In this document: piece after piece, positions 50,106 through 64,000 of the stretch
How the letters are laid out: the number at the start of each line of letters is the position of its first letter
How positions within the stretch are numbered: the stretch's first letter is position 1
Source: Cubamyces lactineus
Lineage: Eukaryota; Basidiomycota; Agaricomycetes; Polyporales; Polyporaceae
Reading direction: 5' to 3'
Assembly (NCBI GenBank): GCA_022376465.1
Contig: JACDTU010000005.1
Coordinates: 1,042,001-1,106,000, forward strand
Length of the DNA stretch: 64,000 bases
The notes under the pieces: model-generated
What the model was told of the DNA's origin: nothing
Database searches by the model: none
What the model saw: only the letters and a program-made list of their open reading frames with translations
Made by a program: the position numbers and the translations under genes

Positions 50106-51271
50106 ATGTCGGCGTCCGCCTCGTCATCTTCTCCAACATCGTCCAATGCAGGTCCCAGCTCAGGACGGCCAAGCCTTGACAATGGTTCTGAACAGAACAG
50201 GTACGCGTGTTCAGATCAACCATGCCAATATTCCTTGTCGTTCAACCGCATCCCTGCTCAGTGTCGTAATCAAGGTCGGCATGCTTGGTGACTCGCAAAT
50301 AGGGAAGACGAGTCTTATGGTGAAATACGTCGAGGGGCACTTTGATGAGGACTATATCCAGACGCTAGGTATGTGCGCGACCCGCAACCTCATACACAAA
50401 TATGCACCCTCCGGTGCTCACGCACGCGCCATCGCATTTAGGCGTCAACTTCATGGAGAAGACCATCACTGTGCGACGAACATCCATCACATTCTCGCTA
50501 TGGGATCTTGGCGGGCAGCGAGAGTTCGTGAACATGTTGCCACTAGTGTGCAATGATGCCGTTGCGATTCTCTTCATGTTTGATCTATCGCGGAAGTCGA
50601 CGCTGAACTCGGTGAAGGAGTGGTATCGGCAAGCGAGGGGTTTCAACAAGGTCAGTGTTCTCATCGGCTCACGCATACACTCTTGCATTTTGGGGCTATC
50701 GCGGCCATATGTGCTTGTCATCTACACTGCATTGACTAGCTGTGGGGCAAGTCATGACGGAGGGGTATAGTGCGTCGACGGTGGCTTCCATATATGCCCC
50801 CCTTGTTACACTCGTAGTTCGTCTACACAACGGGCGATTCTCTCATGACGGAAGCCTGGGCTGAATACGGCTGCTGTACTGAACCCTGTCATGGGGGGAA
50901 TCTCACATGGTGAATGAGGAACTGGAGCTGATACGGCGTATTTCGACCTATACAGACTGCAATACCCTTTCTAATTGGTACCAAGTTCGACACCTTCGCA
51001 ACATTCCCGAGAGACGAGCAAGAAGAGATCACCAAGCAGGTGCGGTCTACGACTCTGCATTGCCTGTATTGTTCTCATTGGTTGACTCGTAAACTAGGCG
51101 AAGCGCTTCGCAAAGGCGATGCATGCCTCCTTGATTTTCTGTTCAACGTCAGCATCGATAAACGTGCAGAAGATTTTCAAGATCGTGCTGGCGAAAGCAT
51201 TCGACCTGAAATGCGTCATTCCAGAAATCGACGGCGTGGGCGAGCCGATATTGATGTACGTCGACGTATAG
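50106..51271 (+). CDS. Septum-promoting small GTPase, Spg1/Tem1 family
   Basis: Exons 50106-50200, 50262-50368, 50442-50650, 50956-51039 and 51098-51271, 669 nt, 222 aa. It is a Ras-superfamily switch at the top of the septation initiation / mitotic exit network. P-loop GDSQIGKTS at 41-49, family-specific switch I region FDEDYIQTLGVNFMEK, WDLGGQRE at 88-95 (Gly-Gly-Gln as in Spg1/Tem1), and the base-specificity motif written GTKFD (145-149) with STSASINV later. A Ser-rich N-terminal extension of about 30 residues precedes the domain. No C-terminal CAAX box is present, as expected. Intron 3 is 305 bp, several times the normal size here, yet the protein is continuous across it (GFNK then TAIPFLIGTKFD). 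The FHA-RING ligase at 42629-44368 is from a family that acts on the same pathway in yeasts. Confidence 0.93.
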
Positions 51272-53500
51272 TGTTTGGAGAAGACGACGTCTAGATTTCG
51301 GGGTGTGGACTGGGTTCGAGCGGATAGCTCAAAAGGATCAGGTGAGCCTTGCCTCTTATACAGGTACAGGCCTACGTCAATGTGCTATGAATGGACTTAT
51401 GAACCGTGAGTTCTGACCCTCCACCTGTCGTCAGCCCGCTATATTGGTGAAGATGCCCGATCTCGAGGGAGACCACACTGTTCGGCCCTGAGCCATCGCG
51501 TAAAGCACATGGACAAGAAGTGTCCATGGATGTCAAAGCAACGGACTATGATATCCTCTATCTCCTCGGAAGCCAGTAGCATATTCCCCCGATACTTCCC
51601 CCTTTCCCACTCTGTACCATCCCCCGTCCACTGAGTCTCGGCCTCTCGTTACCCCTCCTTCCACACTCCCCCGTTTCCTTTGATTCCCCTCTCTCGCCCT
51701 CGTCATCAACCTCATCGCGTCTTAGTACCACACTCACCGCGCTCGTACCCTGTTGTCGTTTTGTCCGTTTGCTGCATTTCCTATGTCAACGCTTACTGCC
51801 TCGCTCGTCCGCATTGCCTCGATATATAATCACATCTGCCATAACCCTATTGCATTTGCATGCTCATCCTCAACACCATCCTCCCTAAATCCGCCCATCC
51901 ACCCCTTCCTACGTAAATCAGTTACTCAGACTAATACCAGGACTTGTATGACATCTGGTAGATGTGCGGTATGTCACCCTGTGCTCACGAGCTGAGCTGC
52001 GCTAGGGATGCTGTCATGCGTTCGCGCGCATGTACGTCCGCCACCGTGCAATATTGACTTGGCCGCGACATATAATCCTCGCAATTATCGCAAGGCAGTG
52101 CCTCCGGGCGTAACGTAGTACCTGTCTATGCGTTGTTATTTCCAGTAGGCGGCGGCGTGGAAGCCACGTCCGGGCGGCACTGTCAGCTTGAGTGTCAGCC
52201 GCTCTTCGCTGGTTGAAAGTGTACCACCACGACCTCCCTGATCGCCAGGATGAGCGTTAACGTCTTGTCTCCCACACCTCTTCCTCGCCGCAATCGTCAG
52301 TCGTACGAGCCGACATGTGTGTAGTGCATCTCCGCCAGAGGCTGCGCGGTCGAATTCGGCCGGGACGCGGAGGTTTGCAGACTTGAGTAGTACTATTCCA
52401 AGCAAAGCATACCGGGCTGCTTCTGCGTTTCCTCTTGCCCTCCATGCCGTCGCGATGCCGCCGCCGCCACTTCGGACAAAGTACAAGGCTGCAGTTCCCT
52501 TTCGCTTCTGCAGGCATCGCTCTTATCACGCATGATAAGCCAGATGACCGCGTTTACATGTGGGTACATCGAGCAGACTTGCAATATTCGCGGAGGCTGA
52601 CGGACATGCGGTAGTATGTCGTACATCGAACTGGCCCTGGCAACCATGCGTCCGATGTTGCAGCTCGAGTCAGGGATGCGTGAGAGTGCGCATGGTGCTC
52701 GCCTTGGGCCTCTCAGCCTACTTGCTAGCTGCCATCGACCTTGATGCTCAGCGGTTGTGGACCACATGGTCTCCGTATCAGTTGATCACCCTAGCATGCT
52801 TATGACCTTCACTTCTGGACAGTCGAGCTGACCGCGAACGAACCCTATCAGAGCGCACAGGAAGTCTTCCTTTGAGCAGCTTCGCTGATGTGGCTACCGC
52901 CTTGGGAAACCCGCTCGTTTACTAACGTTTACCCGCCTACTCGGCCATGCTCTGGGGCGGGATCTAACGTACACCGCTCTTATTTCCAGACACGCCGTCA
53001 CTACTCGACGGACTAGTTGGTACCTCTTCGCAAGGTGCGCGACACCTGAAAGTCGTGGAAGAGTGGATCTGCCTCCGAGGTGCCTGACTGAATGGGATGT
53101 AACCAGCATGGTGAGCATACCAGGTGGCCCGATAACCCAATCAAGCTCATGTTCCCATTCCCTACAGCCGCACATTGAGCCATCTGGCCAATTGGATATG
53201 TCTCCGGCGCAGCAATTGCTCTCCGTGGCCTGCCATATCCAGTCCCCCGCGGAAGCCCATGACAGCCGAAGTTCGCGACAACCGCGTGGAACCCATCTGT
53301 AGACTCAGATCCTACGCACGTCCCGCATTCTGGATGGCCTTGGTCGTGGCATTGGCAGATATTCAATGTTCTCGGCTTCTCGCTCACTCCCCGGATGGAA
53401 GCCGAGAAGCCATGAACAGCAGGGTACAAAAGGCCCGGGTGCCTTCGACAACTGCAGCCCTCAACGCCTCGCAGAGCGATCTCCTGCCGACTTACCAGCC
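51272..53500. other. 2.2-kb stretch without a recognised gene
   Basis: From the GTPase 3' end to the first chitinase. A pyrimidine-rich section lies at 51580-51680. Upstream of 53501 are a 9-bp inverted repeat (53374-53382 with 53403-53411) and a TATA-like tacaaaag at 53425-53432. No other gene or repeat is supported. Confidence 0.4.
53425..53432 (+). promoter_or_regulatory. TATA-like element of chitinase copy 1
   Basis: tacaaaag, 76 bp before the ATG at 53501. The same octamer stands 72 bp before the ATG of the paralogous chitinase at 56850, which supports a promoter role. Confidence 0.45.
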
Positions 53501-56011
53501 ATGGCTATCTCGACTACTCTGCAGCGTCTCTTCTTCCTTGCTGCGGTCGCCCTCGCCGCGTTCGTCGTGGTCGATGCTACGCAGGTTATGCATCGTCCCG
53601 CAGCGTACGAGAATGCGCCGCGCAAGTTTGCAACCGGTAATGCCAAGCCTGAAATCATTCATAAACGGGCTGGCTCCAAAGTCCAAGCTGCATACTTCAC
53701 TAACTGGTTTGTCTCTATGGTTCTGAACGCATACCTTCATCCTGATAACTCGTGCTTCTAGGGGCATTTACGGCGCCAACTTCCGTATGTATCCCGTCCA
53801 AGCCATCTATATCAGGATGCGGGTCCTGACCGAAGAGCACCTACAGAGCCTACGGACATCATCCCGTCAACGTTGACGCACATCGTTTATGCCTTCGCCG
53901 ATGTTTCTGCGGATACCGGCACCATCTCCCTCACCGATTCTTATGCCGACGAGCAGGTAAATTGCCTCGAAGATCTCTACAGACTCACTGGCTGACCATA
54001 TCTCAGAAACACTTCCCTGGTGATTCGTGGGATGAGCCTGGCAACAACCTTTACGGCTGCTTGAAGCAGGTAAGATCACTCGTGCGATGCGCCTATTCGC
54101 GAAGCATCAACCTTACTCGTTTCCACCAGATGTACCTCCTCAAGCTCGCGAACAGGTTCGTGTTCTGCATCAGAGCAAATATTCAGTTGACTGACATTAA
54201 CCCTAGGAACCTGAAGGTTCTCCTGTCGATTGGTGGCTGGACGTACTCTCAGGCTGGACACTTTAACTTTGTCACCGATGCGACGAAGCGCTCGACCTTT
54301 GTCAGTGGTGCAGTCAGCATGATCGAGAACTACGGATTCGACGGTATCGATATCGATTTTGAATACCCCAACTCCGACGCGCTCTCCTCTGGCTTCGCAT
54401 CCCTCCTTGCCGAGCTTCGTACCGCTTTTGATAACTTGCAGAAGCAGAAGGGCGATAGCACTCCTTACCAGCTGACGGTGAGATCTGCGCAGTCCACCCC
54501 GAATCGCGAGCACAGTGACTGATGATCGTATCACAGGCTGCTGTCCCGGCTGGTTCCGACAACTATGAGTGGCTCCAGGTCCCGCAGATGGACGCTGCGC
54601 TTAGCTACTGGAACCTAATGGTACTTATGGCCCTAGACTACGATCGCATGCACGATCTGATGAGAGAGACAGGCTTACGACTACGCCGGATCGTGGTTGA
54701 CTTGGGTGAGTGACCCAATAATAGCCGCATTTTCGTGCTCCAACGCTGACCTCTTCGACAGGCCGACAACCAAGGTACTACCGTGCTTCTTCCTCGGTGA
54801 TGTGATACTCACGATATGGACAGCTAACCTCTACGGCGGTGTGCGCACGAACGTCTCTACCGACAAGGCCATCAAGTGGTACATCGCCAGTGGTGCTTCC
54901 CCGAGCAAGATCAACATGGGCATTCCGCTCTACGGCCGTGCCTTCGAAGAAACGACTGGCGTCGGCGCCCCTTACAACGGCGTAGGATCTCGTCTGTAAA
55001 TACTCCAGATTGTGTCCTGAAACTCTGTCAGATTGGTCCCGGGACGACCGAGGCTGGAATTTACTCCTACAAGGATCTCCCCCTTGCCGGCGCTCAGGTC
55101 AGATATTCCTCTCCGCTACGCCACACATCATCCTGCTGAACCATGACCAGGTGTTCGAGAATCTGACCGATGTGTCCAGCTACTCCTACGACTCGGCTAA
55201 GCAGGAGCTCGTGTCCTACGACACCCCCCACATTGTGACCATCAAGGCACAGTATGTCCAGAACAACGGACTTGCTGGTTCCATGTTCTGGGATGTATGG
55301 AATCTCTCTCGAGTTTGCGGCGGACAGATGTGATACTCACTGCGTTGCATCTGCAGCTGTCAACCGACAAGGTTGGATCTGACTCGCTCGTTGGCACGAC
55401 TGCGGGTGTCTACGGCAGCCTCGACCAGACCCTGGTGAGTGTAGATCATCAGCTCATCATACACGGCCATGCGGTCTTAACATTCGACACGTTCACAGAA
55501 CCACATCAAGTAAGCTTCTACGACGATGTTGTCCACAGCTCCTTGTTCACGCATCTTCCATCAGCTACCCCAATAGTGAGTGGGACAACATCCGCAACAA
55601 CATGGGACAGGGTGGATCGACTACCACCACCCCTGTGAGCTCTCCCACTACCACCAGCTCGACCTCCACACCCACTGGGTCCGGTGCCTGTGCCGGCGTC
55701 GCTGCATGGAGCTCTAGCGTAAGCATCCCGAGTTGTACCATAGACATGGATATGAGTACTGACTGCCATCCATACAGTCTGTTTACACTGGCGGCCAGCA
55801 GGCGACTTACCGTAAGTGGTTCTTGTACGCTCACTATCACTGTGCTCTGAAGTGTCACGGCAGAGGGCCACCTCTGGACCGCGAAGTGGTGGACTCAGGG
55901 CGACACGCCTGGCGGTGCCGGTACGTACCTCATGGCCTTACGCGATTTTGTGGGAGAGTACTCATGTTGTTGTCTCCAGCCGGTGTCTGGACCGACAACG
56001 GTGCGTGTTAG
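53501..56011 (+). CDS. GH18 chitinase with C-terminal chitin-binding module (tandem copy 1)
   Basis: Eighteen exons: 53501-53706, 53762-53784, 53847-53956, 54007-54069, 54130-54155, 54207-54477, 54537-54620, 54673-54705, 54762-54774, 54824-54981, 55032-55097, 55151-55294, 55357-55434, 55499-55509, 55565-55718, 55778-55811, 55864-55920, 55980-56011; 1563 nt, 520 aa. It is a secreted endo-type chitin hydrolase for wall remodelling or nutrition. Signal peptide about 1-27. GH18 blocks: QAAYFTNWGIYGANF, THIVYAFADV, LKVLLSIGGWTYS (145-157), and the catalytic DGIDIDFE (188-195) with Glu195 as proton donor; later YDYAGSW and MGIPLYGRAF. After a short Ser/Thr linker comes a C-terminal module of the CBM5/12 kind (CAGVAAW, TAKWWTQGDTPGG, VWTDNGAC). 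Exons of 13 and 11 nt are required. Exon lengths match copy 2 except exons 1 and 15. Confidence 0.93.
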
Positions 56012-56849
56012 TGAGCATGGCTGGTGCCATCGCTCGTCTGCCATCTAGAGTCTTGCTATTCCTCTCCGGCTCAGGTTTTATGCGCTTCTGTGTATATATT
56101 GGTGTCACTGTGGAAATCAAGTACCCCATACATCCGGCTCGGTCCAGAACGAACGACGCGGCTCCGAACATAGCTGGAGCTAGACTACGCCAAAGGAGGC
56201 AAGAGGACGAGAACCTCTCACGGAGCGCGCCTAGGTCGAGCGCCTCCTCCGCTTGCTTCCGCCCGCCAGTGGGCCTGCGGATCAACGACTGAAGTGTCCT
56301 CCGTACCACTTTGTGCCTGGCATCCACACAGGTCCACAACACCTTCGGAAGCAAGTCAACTTCGCCAGCACGCAGGTGACCACTTCATTTGTTTTGCTGT
56401 TTCGACTAATCCAAGGCGCTTTCCAGCTTCCAAATGCCCGAGCAAATCCCCAAACAATGACCGTAGGGTGGTAGCTGTCATGCCTTTGAGGCGGCAGATG
56501 CAATGTATGCACTGCTGTAAGCGGCGTTCCGTATTTGTTGGAGCCTGCACATACGCGGGCACCCGGGAATTGTCAGCGAGTGTGGATGACTTCGTGAAAT
56601 GCAGCTCGCCAGCTGGCTTTGGCATAGGTGGCGACATCCGCGTAAATCGATGTGCACTCGCGCCCTGCGTACCTGAACATTCTTGGGGAGTCCTGACATA
56701 GTTATGCCGCCTCTCAATTCTCCGCACTCCCAAAGTATGCTACGGAACGGAAGCCAAGAGTCCCCGACGACGAGGCCTACAAAAGCCTCGTCGTCGCGGC
56801 CTCTCGTTTGCCCTTGTCGACGCGCAGATCAAGCTTTGTGTTCCTCGCC
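56012..56849. other. Spacer between tandem chitinases
   Basis: 838 bp with the 3' region of copy 1 and the promoter of copy 2. It contains the inverted repeat at 56765-56796. No further gene is seen. Confidence 0.4.
56765..56796 (+). promoter_or_regulatory. 12-bp perfect inverted repeat around a TATA-like element (chitinase copy 2)
   Basis: Arms cgacgacgaggc (56765-56776) and gcctcgtcgtcg (56785-56796) are exact reverse complements; the 8-nt centre together with the next base makes up tacaaaag (56778-56785), the same octamer as in the copy 1 promoter. The ATG is at 56850. It could be a site for a dimeric regulator or a hairpin in the transcript leader. Confidence 0.6.
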
Positions 56850-59624
<2,775 letters not shown>

Positions 59625-59831
59625 ATTCCGGCCCTATGATAGCCACGCATGACGTTTACGCGGACAGTTACTCTAGACCCTCCGTCTCACACTTACTATC
59701 TTTGCCTTCTCTGTAAATAACGAGTTTATACAAACAAATGCCCCATGTCTTCAGCCATCCGAGCGCTTGCGCCATATACTTCGCGAGAAGCCGAAAGGAA
59801 ATCATATACGTGTACTATATAACAGCGCGAA

Positions 59832-62800
59832 CTACAGGTACAAGGACGAGCAGAAGATGACCGAGTTCGGCCTCTCCAACATCTCCGACGCCTTCTCGAA
59901 CTTCTCCTGCAACTCGGTGTTGCCGATGACCTTCGCTGCCTGGGCCATCTGGCGGATGAGCTCCTGTAAGCGCCGGAACACACGGATAAGACTGCCCTCG
60001 AATTGGTCGGTGAGCTACAAGACGTTGGAGTGAGTGCGGGGAACGTATGGCGCTGTATTCGAGTCGTGCATACCTTGCAGATGTCCGAGAATGATGCTCC
60101 TCTGCACCATTGGACGACGGCGTCCATGAGCTCGACCTTGAAGGATTGAACGTACTCGTCCTCGTTGATCGGCAGCTTGGACTCCTTCGACACCTTGGCT
60201 ATCCGCCTCGCAATCTCCTGCATGACACGCAAAGGCGCCGCGAGCTCCTCCTTGAGCTTGGTCACTTGTTCACTCTATAGAACGGAAGTCATCAGGAATA
60301 AGTAGAGTGTCATGACAACACCCTCCCTTACCTTCTCCGTGAAGACGAAACAGCTGAGCAACCCGGCGCACTGTTCGGGCGAGAGCGTGTTGAAGACGCC
60401 ATTGAAGATGAGCTCCGTCAACAACAGCTCGTCTCCCGTGCTGATCTCGCACGCCACCCGGCCCTTCATGTCGACGATGTCGTCGGCATTCGTGAACCCA
60501 AGACGGCGGAGGACACGCTTCCGGCACTTGAGCTCCTCCATCTGCAGGACGTCGTTCGTCGCTTGCACGCGCTTCTTGAGCTCGCGGATGCGGTTCTGGT
60601 GCTCCTGCTTCCGCGAGTAGAGCGTGTACAGCTCTGGTAACCGCGGATCGCTGTGCAGTGGGCTCGAGTACATCTTCTTTTCCATGGTGTCGATTTTCTG
60701 CAGTATAATCGCTGTATCAGCTACACTGCACCTTGCAGAAGATGTTGTGGGGGCACGTCACCTGTACAAGTTCCTTGAATTTGTCGTCCGTAATCTTCAT
60801 GTCCGCAATCGGGTCGAGCAGCGGGATGCCCTTCGGGAACCGGCTCTGCACTTCTAGGACGGCCTTCCACGCGGTCTCGCGCTGCTGCAATGGCCGCAGG
60901 TCCTTCGGCATGAATATCCGGAGACGGCTGATCGAGTCGAGGGTGGAGAGCAAGACGGGAACGGCCAAGGGCTCGCCGCCGCGTCCGGAGGGGCATGGCT
61001 GGATGCCAGCGTATACTGGGGTCGTCACGTTGCGGTCCTTCGGCAGGCTCGAGCCTTTCTCGCAGTACAGGAGGACGTCGACAATGTATTGTTCGTGAGC
61101 GGGGACGTCTTCGAGCTTCGGCCCTGGTCGGTTCTGTCGTAAATGCCGCGCAGTCAGTCAAGTATCTTACAGTACGCAGGCGGACTAGTCCTTACCTTGG
61201 GTGGAAGTCGCTTTTGGTAGTTGATGATCACGCCCCATCCGAAGTCGAGCTTTTGATGCTTCACCTTGACGAGGCGTCCAGGTTGGAGGAAGGGTAGGCA
61301 GTAGTTGGGATGCGTGATCACTTCCCGGAAGTCCGCCGCCATCTGGTCGAGCTGCTGGCGGTAGTCGTAATAGCTCGCGACGAGCTCTTCGTCAGGCACT
61401 ACGATAGCCGCCTTCTTCTCTTCCTCTTTCTTGAGCTCTAAGGGCCATCCATGGCGTCAGCACCGAATGGCATGAGTATGAAAACGCTGAGTACTGACCG
61501 GCTTCAATCAGAGGAACCTGTGCATTGTTCTGGAACTGGTAGAAACACCGCTCGAGCATGAACTCCGGGCTGATCCCCTCGACCTTCATGAGGTTCAGAA
61601 TCATGTTGTACCCGAGGTGAAACGCCGAGTCGAGCCTGTCCGCCTCGCCCTTGATCATCTCCTTCGCCGCGGTCGGCTCCAGCTTCTCGTCGCACATCAT
61701 GATGACCACGCCGCGGTCGTCCAGGCCACGACGGCCCGCGCGGCCGGACATCTGGATGTACTCGCCCGAGGAGAGGTTGCGGAAGTCGCGGCCGTCGAAC
61801 TTGCGCGCCGCGGTGAAGACGACGGTCTTCGCGGGCATGTTCAGGCCGATGGAGAACGTCTCGGTCGCGAAGAGGACCTTGATGAGGCCCTCTTGGAACA
61901 GGATCTCGATGACTTCCTTCAGGATGGGGAGCAGGCCACCGTGGTGAATGCCGATGCCGCGCTTGAGCAGAGGAAGGAGGTTCAATATCTGGGGGAGCTG
62001 CCGGTCGTCGGGGGACAGATTCTCGATCGCGTTGTTGAAGATGTTCGCGACGAGGTCCTGCTCGTCGGTCGAGTTAAACTCGAGCTTGGACATGGCAAGC
62101 GCGAGCGCCTCGCACTCGCGCTTGCTGAACGCGAACACGATGACCGGGTTGTAGTTCTTCAGCATAATCATCTTGATGATCTTCTGGATGTCCGAGGAGC
62201 CTAGGATATATGAGCCAGTAGGCTTACACCACCGAACTGCAGAACTTACCCTTCTTGTCGGCGCCACCCTTCTTGGACTTGCCCTTGCGTCCCTTGCCTG
62301 ACTTAGGGTCTGCCGGGTCGTCACCCATCTTCTCCTGGAGCATGCCCATCGCCTTGGTGAAGTTGTCTTCTCGGAACTCGCCTTTCTCGTTCACCACCAG
62401 ATAAATGCCTTCACCACCCGCCGGAAAGAGGTAGTGCTGTAGGGGCGTTGGCCGGAAGTCCGTGTAGACTACGTGACAAGGCTGTTCATGGGACTTGCAT
62501 ATCCACTCCGCGAACTGCATCGCGTTGGGGATAGTGGCTGAAAGGAACACGTAGCGCACGGTGTGCGGGAGGAGGATGATCGTTTCCTCCCAGACGACGC
62601 CACGCTCCTTGTCGCGCATATAATGGATTTCGTCGAAGATAACCCAAGCCACTTCGCGCATGATCTCTGAACCGCGGTACAGCATAGACCGCAAAATCTG
62701 CGAGCATGGGGTTAGTGTGTACTTCTTCTCACATGCAAAGACGCGGCGTACCTCCGTGGTCATGACAAGACATGTTGCACTTGGGTTGATCGTGACGTCT

Positions 62801-63587
62801 CCGGTCATCAGGCCCACGTCCCCGAACTCGGCGAGCATCTCACGGTATTTCTGGTTGCTCAGAGCCTGTATAGTTTCAAGAAAAGGTGTGATTTTATTGT
62901 TCTTCCAAATGCAGTCTATTTACTGGCCTTAATCGGACTCGTGTAGATTACTCGCTGCTTCTGCTGCAGACACTGAGCAATAGCATACTCCGCCACCACA
63001 GTCTTTCCAGCACTCGTATGCGCAGAGACGAGGACGCTCTCGTTCCTCTGGATTGCGTGTACAGACACTTGCTGGAAAGGGTCCAGCGTGAACTTGTACT
63101 CTCGCGCTGGTTTTTCTGGAGGCACATGGTTGGCGATGGGTATGTATGGATACCCTGGGGGTACTGCAACTTGATGTCGTACCTGGAAAGCACCAAGTTG
63201 AAAGGCGGGTTTTAATGCATGCAAGAATGCGAGGCTTACCTGATGCCGAAGCTCGAGGCGAGAACCTGCTTCGACAGCACCTGTCAAACCTGCACTGGCA
63301 GCAACTTCACGTTTTGCTTCAATCTCCACCTCGTCGACAACTACAGGATTTGGGGGCGACTCTAGACGAGGTTTCTTCGGTTCGGAAGGCCCAGCTTGAG
63401 GGTCGGCAGTCTCAGAGTCCTCTACTTTGGGTGTACTTGGAGCAGCCGCTTTCCGTTTTCTCGCGGTGCCATTCGCGCTCTTGGATTCGGGCGCCGACTT
63501 CATTCGGACGTCCCCGTCGGCGTCCTGAGACGCGTCGGCCTTCTGAGGCGTGTCATCGAGAAACGAGAAGAGGTCGTTCGAGTCCAT
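59832..63587 (-). CDS. MTR4: Mtr4/Dob1-type exosome RNA helicase (Ski2 family)
   Basis: Ten exons: 63240-63587, 62928-63182, 62752-62865, 62250-62697, 61499-62200, 61196-61437, 60762-61133, 60332-60697, 60074-60274, 59832-60014; 3231 nt, 1076 aa, the usual Mtr4 length. It is a nuclear 3'-5' RNA helicase that feeds RNA to the exosome as part of TRAMP. A disordered acidic/basic N-terminus (1-105) precedes [17 protein letters not shown], Walker A AHTSAGKT (170-177), DEIH (261-264), LSATIPN, and the second RecA domain with [10 protein letters not shown] and [10 protein letters not shown]. The arch/KOW insertion ([17 protein letters not shown]) and the C-terminal DSHCT region ([18 protein letters not shown]) complete it. 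The intron 62866-62927 must begin with GC (GCCAGT) to keep the invariant [13 protein letters not shown] frame; every other intron is GT-AG. Confidence 0.95.
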
Positions 63588-64000
63588 GCCAGAAATGTGC
63601 GTATGTCAGAGTCAAGTAAGATAGAGATAACCTCCTGCAGAGCCCAGAAACTTGTCCAATTAGTGAGAATTGCTAGAAACGCGCCCAAGGAGACCGACGG
63701 TGGTTGGCAAGCAGAGATGAGGAAGGATTAGAGGCAGCAATCCGACGCCGATTCAGCCCAGGACTAAGGGCTTAGAGGACGAGCGTGAAGTGAAGTGGAC
63801 GGAGCGTCTAACAAAAGTTTCCTTCTGCGCAGCCACTATTACGTAAGATATTACTTCGCGGCGTCAAGCGCACTGGGCGTCCGGGTCTCTACGGCTCTGA
63901 CTTCCAATGCCATATATGTCAGACACTAGAGCGTATTTGCACGCAGTTTACAGCCCGTTGCAAAACGATAGACCGCGGGGGCTCGCCGCGAGCGCGCGTG
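63588..64000. other. Upstream region of the Mtr4-type gene, to the window edge
   Basis: About 400 bp upstream of the helicase ATG. No TATA box, repeat or other gene is recognised before the window ends. Confidence 0.35.

Overview
The window is nuclear DNA of a filamentous basidiomycete, most likely a wood-decay Agaricomycete (perhaps a polypore). The evidence is that nearly every gene is cut by many short introns (mostly 48-80 bp, GT-AG), there are 11-13 nt micro-exons, and the gene content includes a cellobiose dehydrogenase, GH18 chitinases, a KRE6/SKN1 beta-glucan protein and an Spg1/Tem1 GTPase. I rebuilt exon structures by following reading frame, splice signals and family motifs. The exon lengths of every complete model add up to whole codons. 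I recognise 20 complete protein genes, one gene cut by the left edge, and one intron-containing tRNA-Asp.

Layout, left to right. 1-454 (-): partial small multi-span membrane protein. 2944-5709 (-): KRE6/SKN1. 9863-11152 (-): unrecognised Ser/Pro-rich protein. 11719-14020 (-): secreted six-hairpin glycosidase. 14499-18952 (-): two tandem paralogous ankyrin-repeat proteins. 19469-21185 (-): RNase H1, divergent from a plus-strand run of Nudix protein (21834-22635), DUF985-type cupin (23196-24039) and SAM methyltransferase (24297-25221). 29653-31705 (+): zinc-finger protein. 33637-34889 (+): RBM18-like RRM protein, followed by tRNA-Asp at 35024. 35623-36411 (-): ribosomal protein uL14 (RPL23). 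36925-38875 (-): catalase. 40751-41917 (-): SDHB. 42629-44368 (-): FHA-RING E3 ligase. 45099-48270 (-): cellobiose dehydrogenase. 50106-51271 (+): Spg1/Tem1 GTPase. 53501-56011 and 56850-59624 (+): tandem GH18 chitinases. 59832-63587 (-): Mtr4-type RNA helicase.

Functional themes. Housekeeping: Mtr4, RPL23, SDHB, RBM18, tRNA-Asp, RNase H1. Cell wall and septation: KRE6, the two chitinases, Spg1/Tem1 and the FHA-RING (Dma1/Chfr-like) ligase, which in yeasts acts on the septation/mitotic-exit pathway. Extracellular carbohydrate and redox chemistry: cellobiose dehydrogenase, six-hairpin glycosidase, catalase.

The most unusual items are the two tandem duplications, both with strikingly conserved exon lengths. 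The ankyrin pair has a shared undescribed architecture and an acidic tail expanded in one copy. The chitinase pair is 18 exons each, with a linker that has grown by 94 codons in one copy. Other items are two introns that require GC-AG splicing, a 12-bp perfect inverted repeat centred on a TATA-like element in the second chitinase promoter, and several gene-free stretches of 2-4 kb in which I see nothing recognisable. I found no IS, CRISPR, rRNA or intact transposon.
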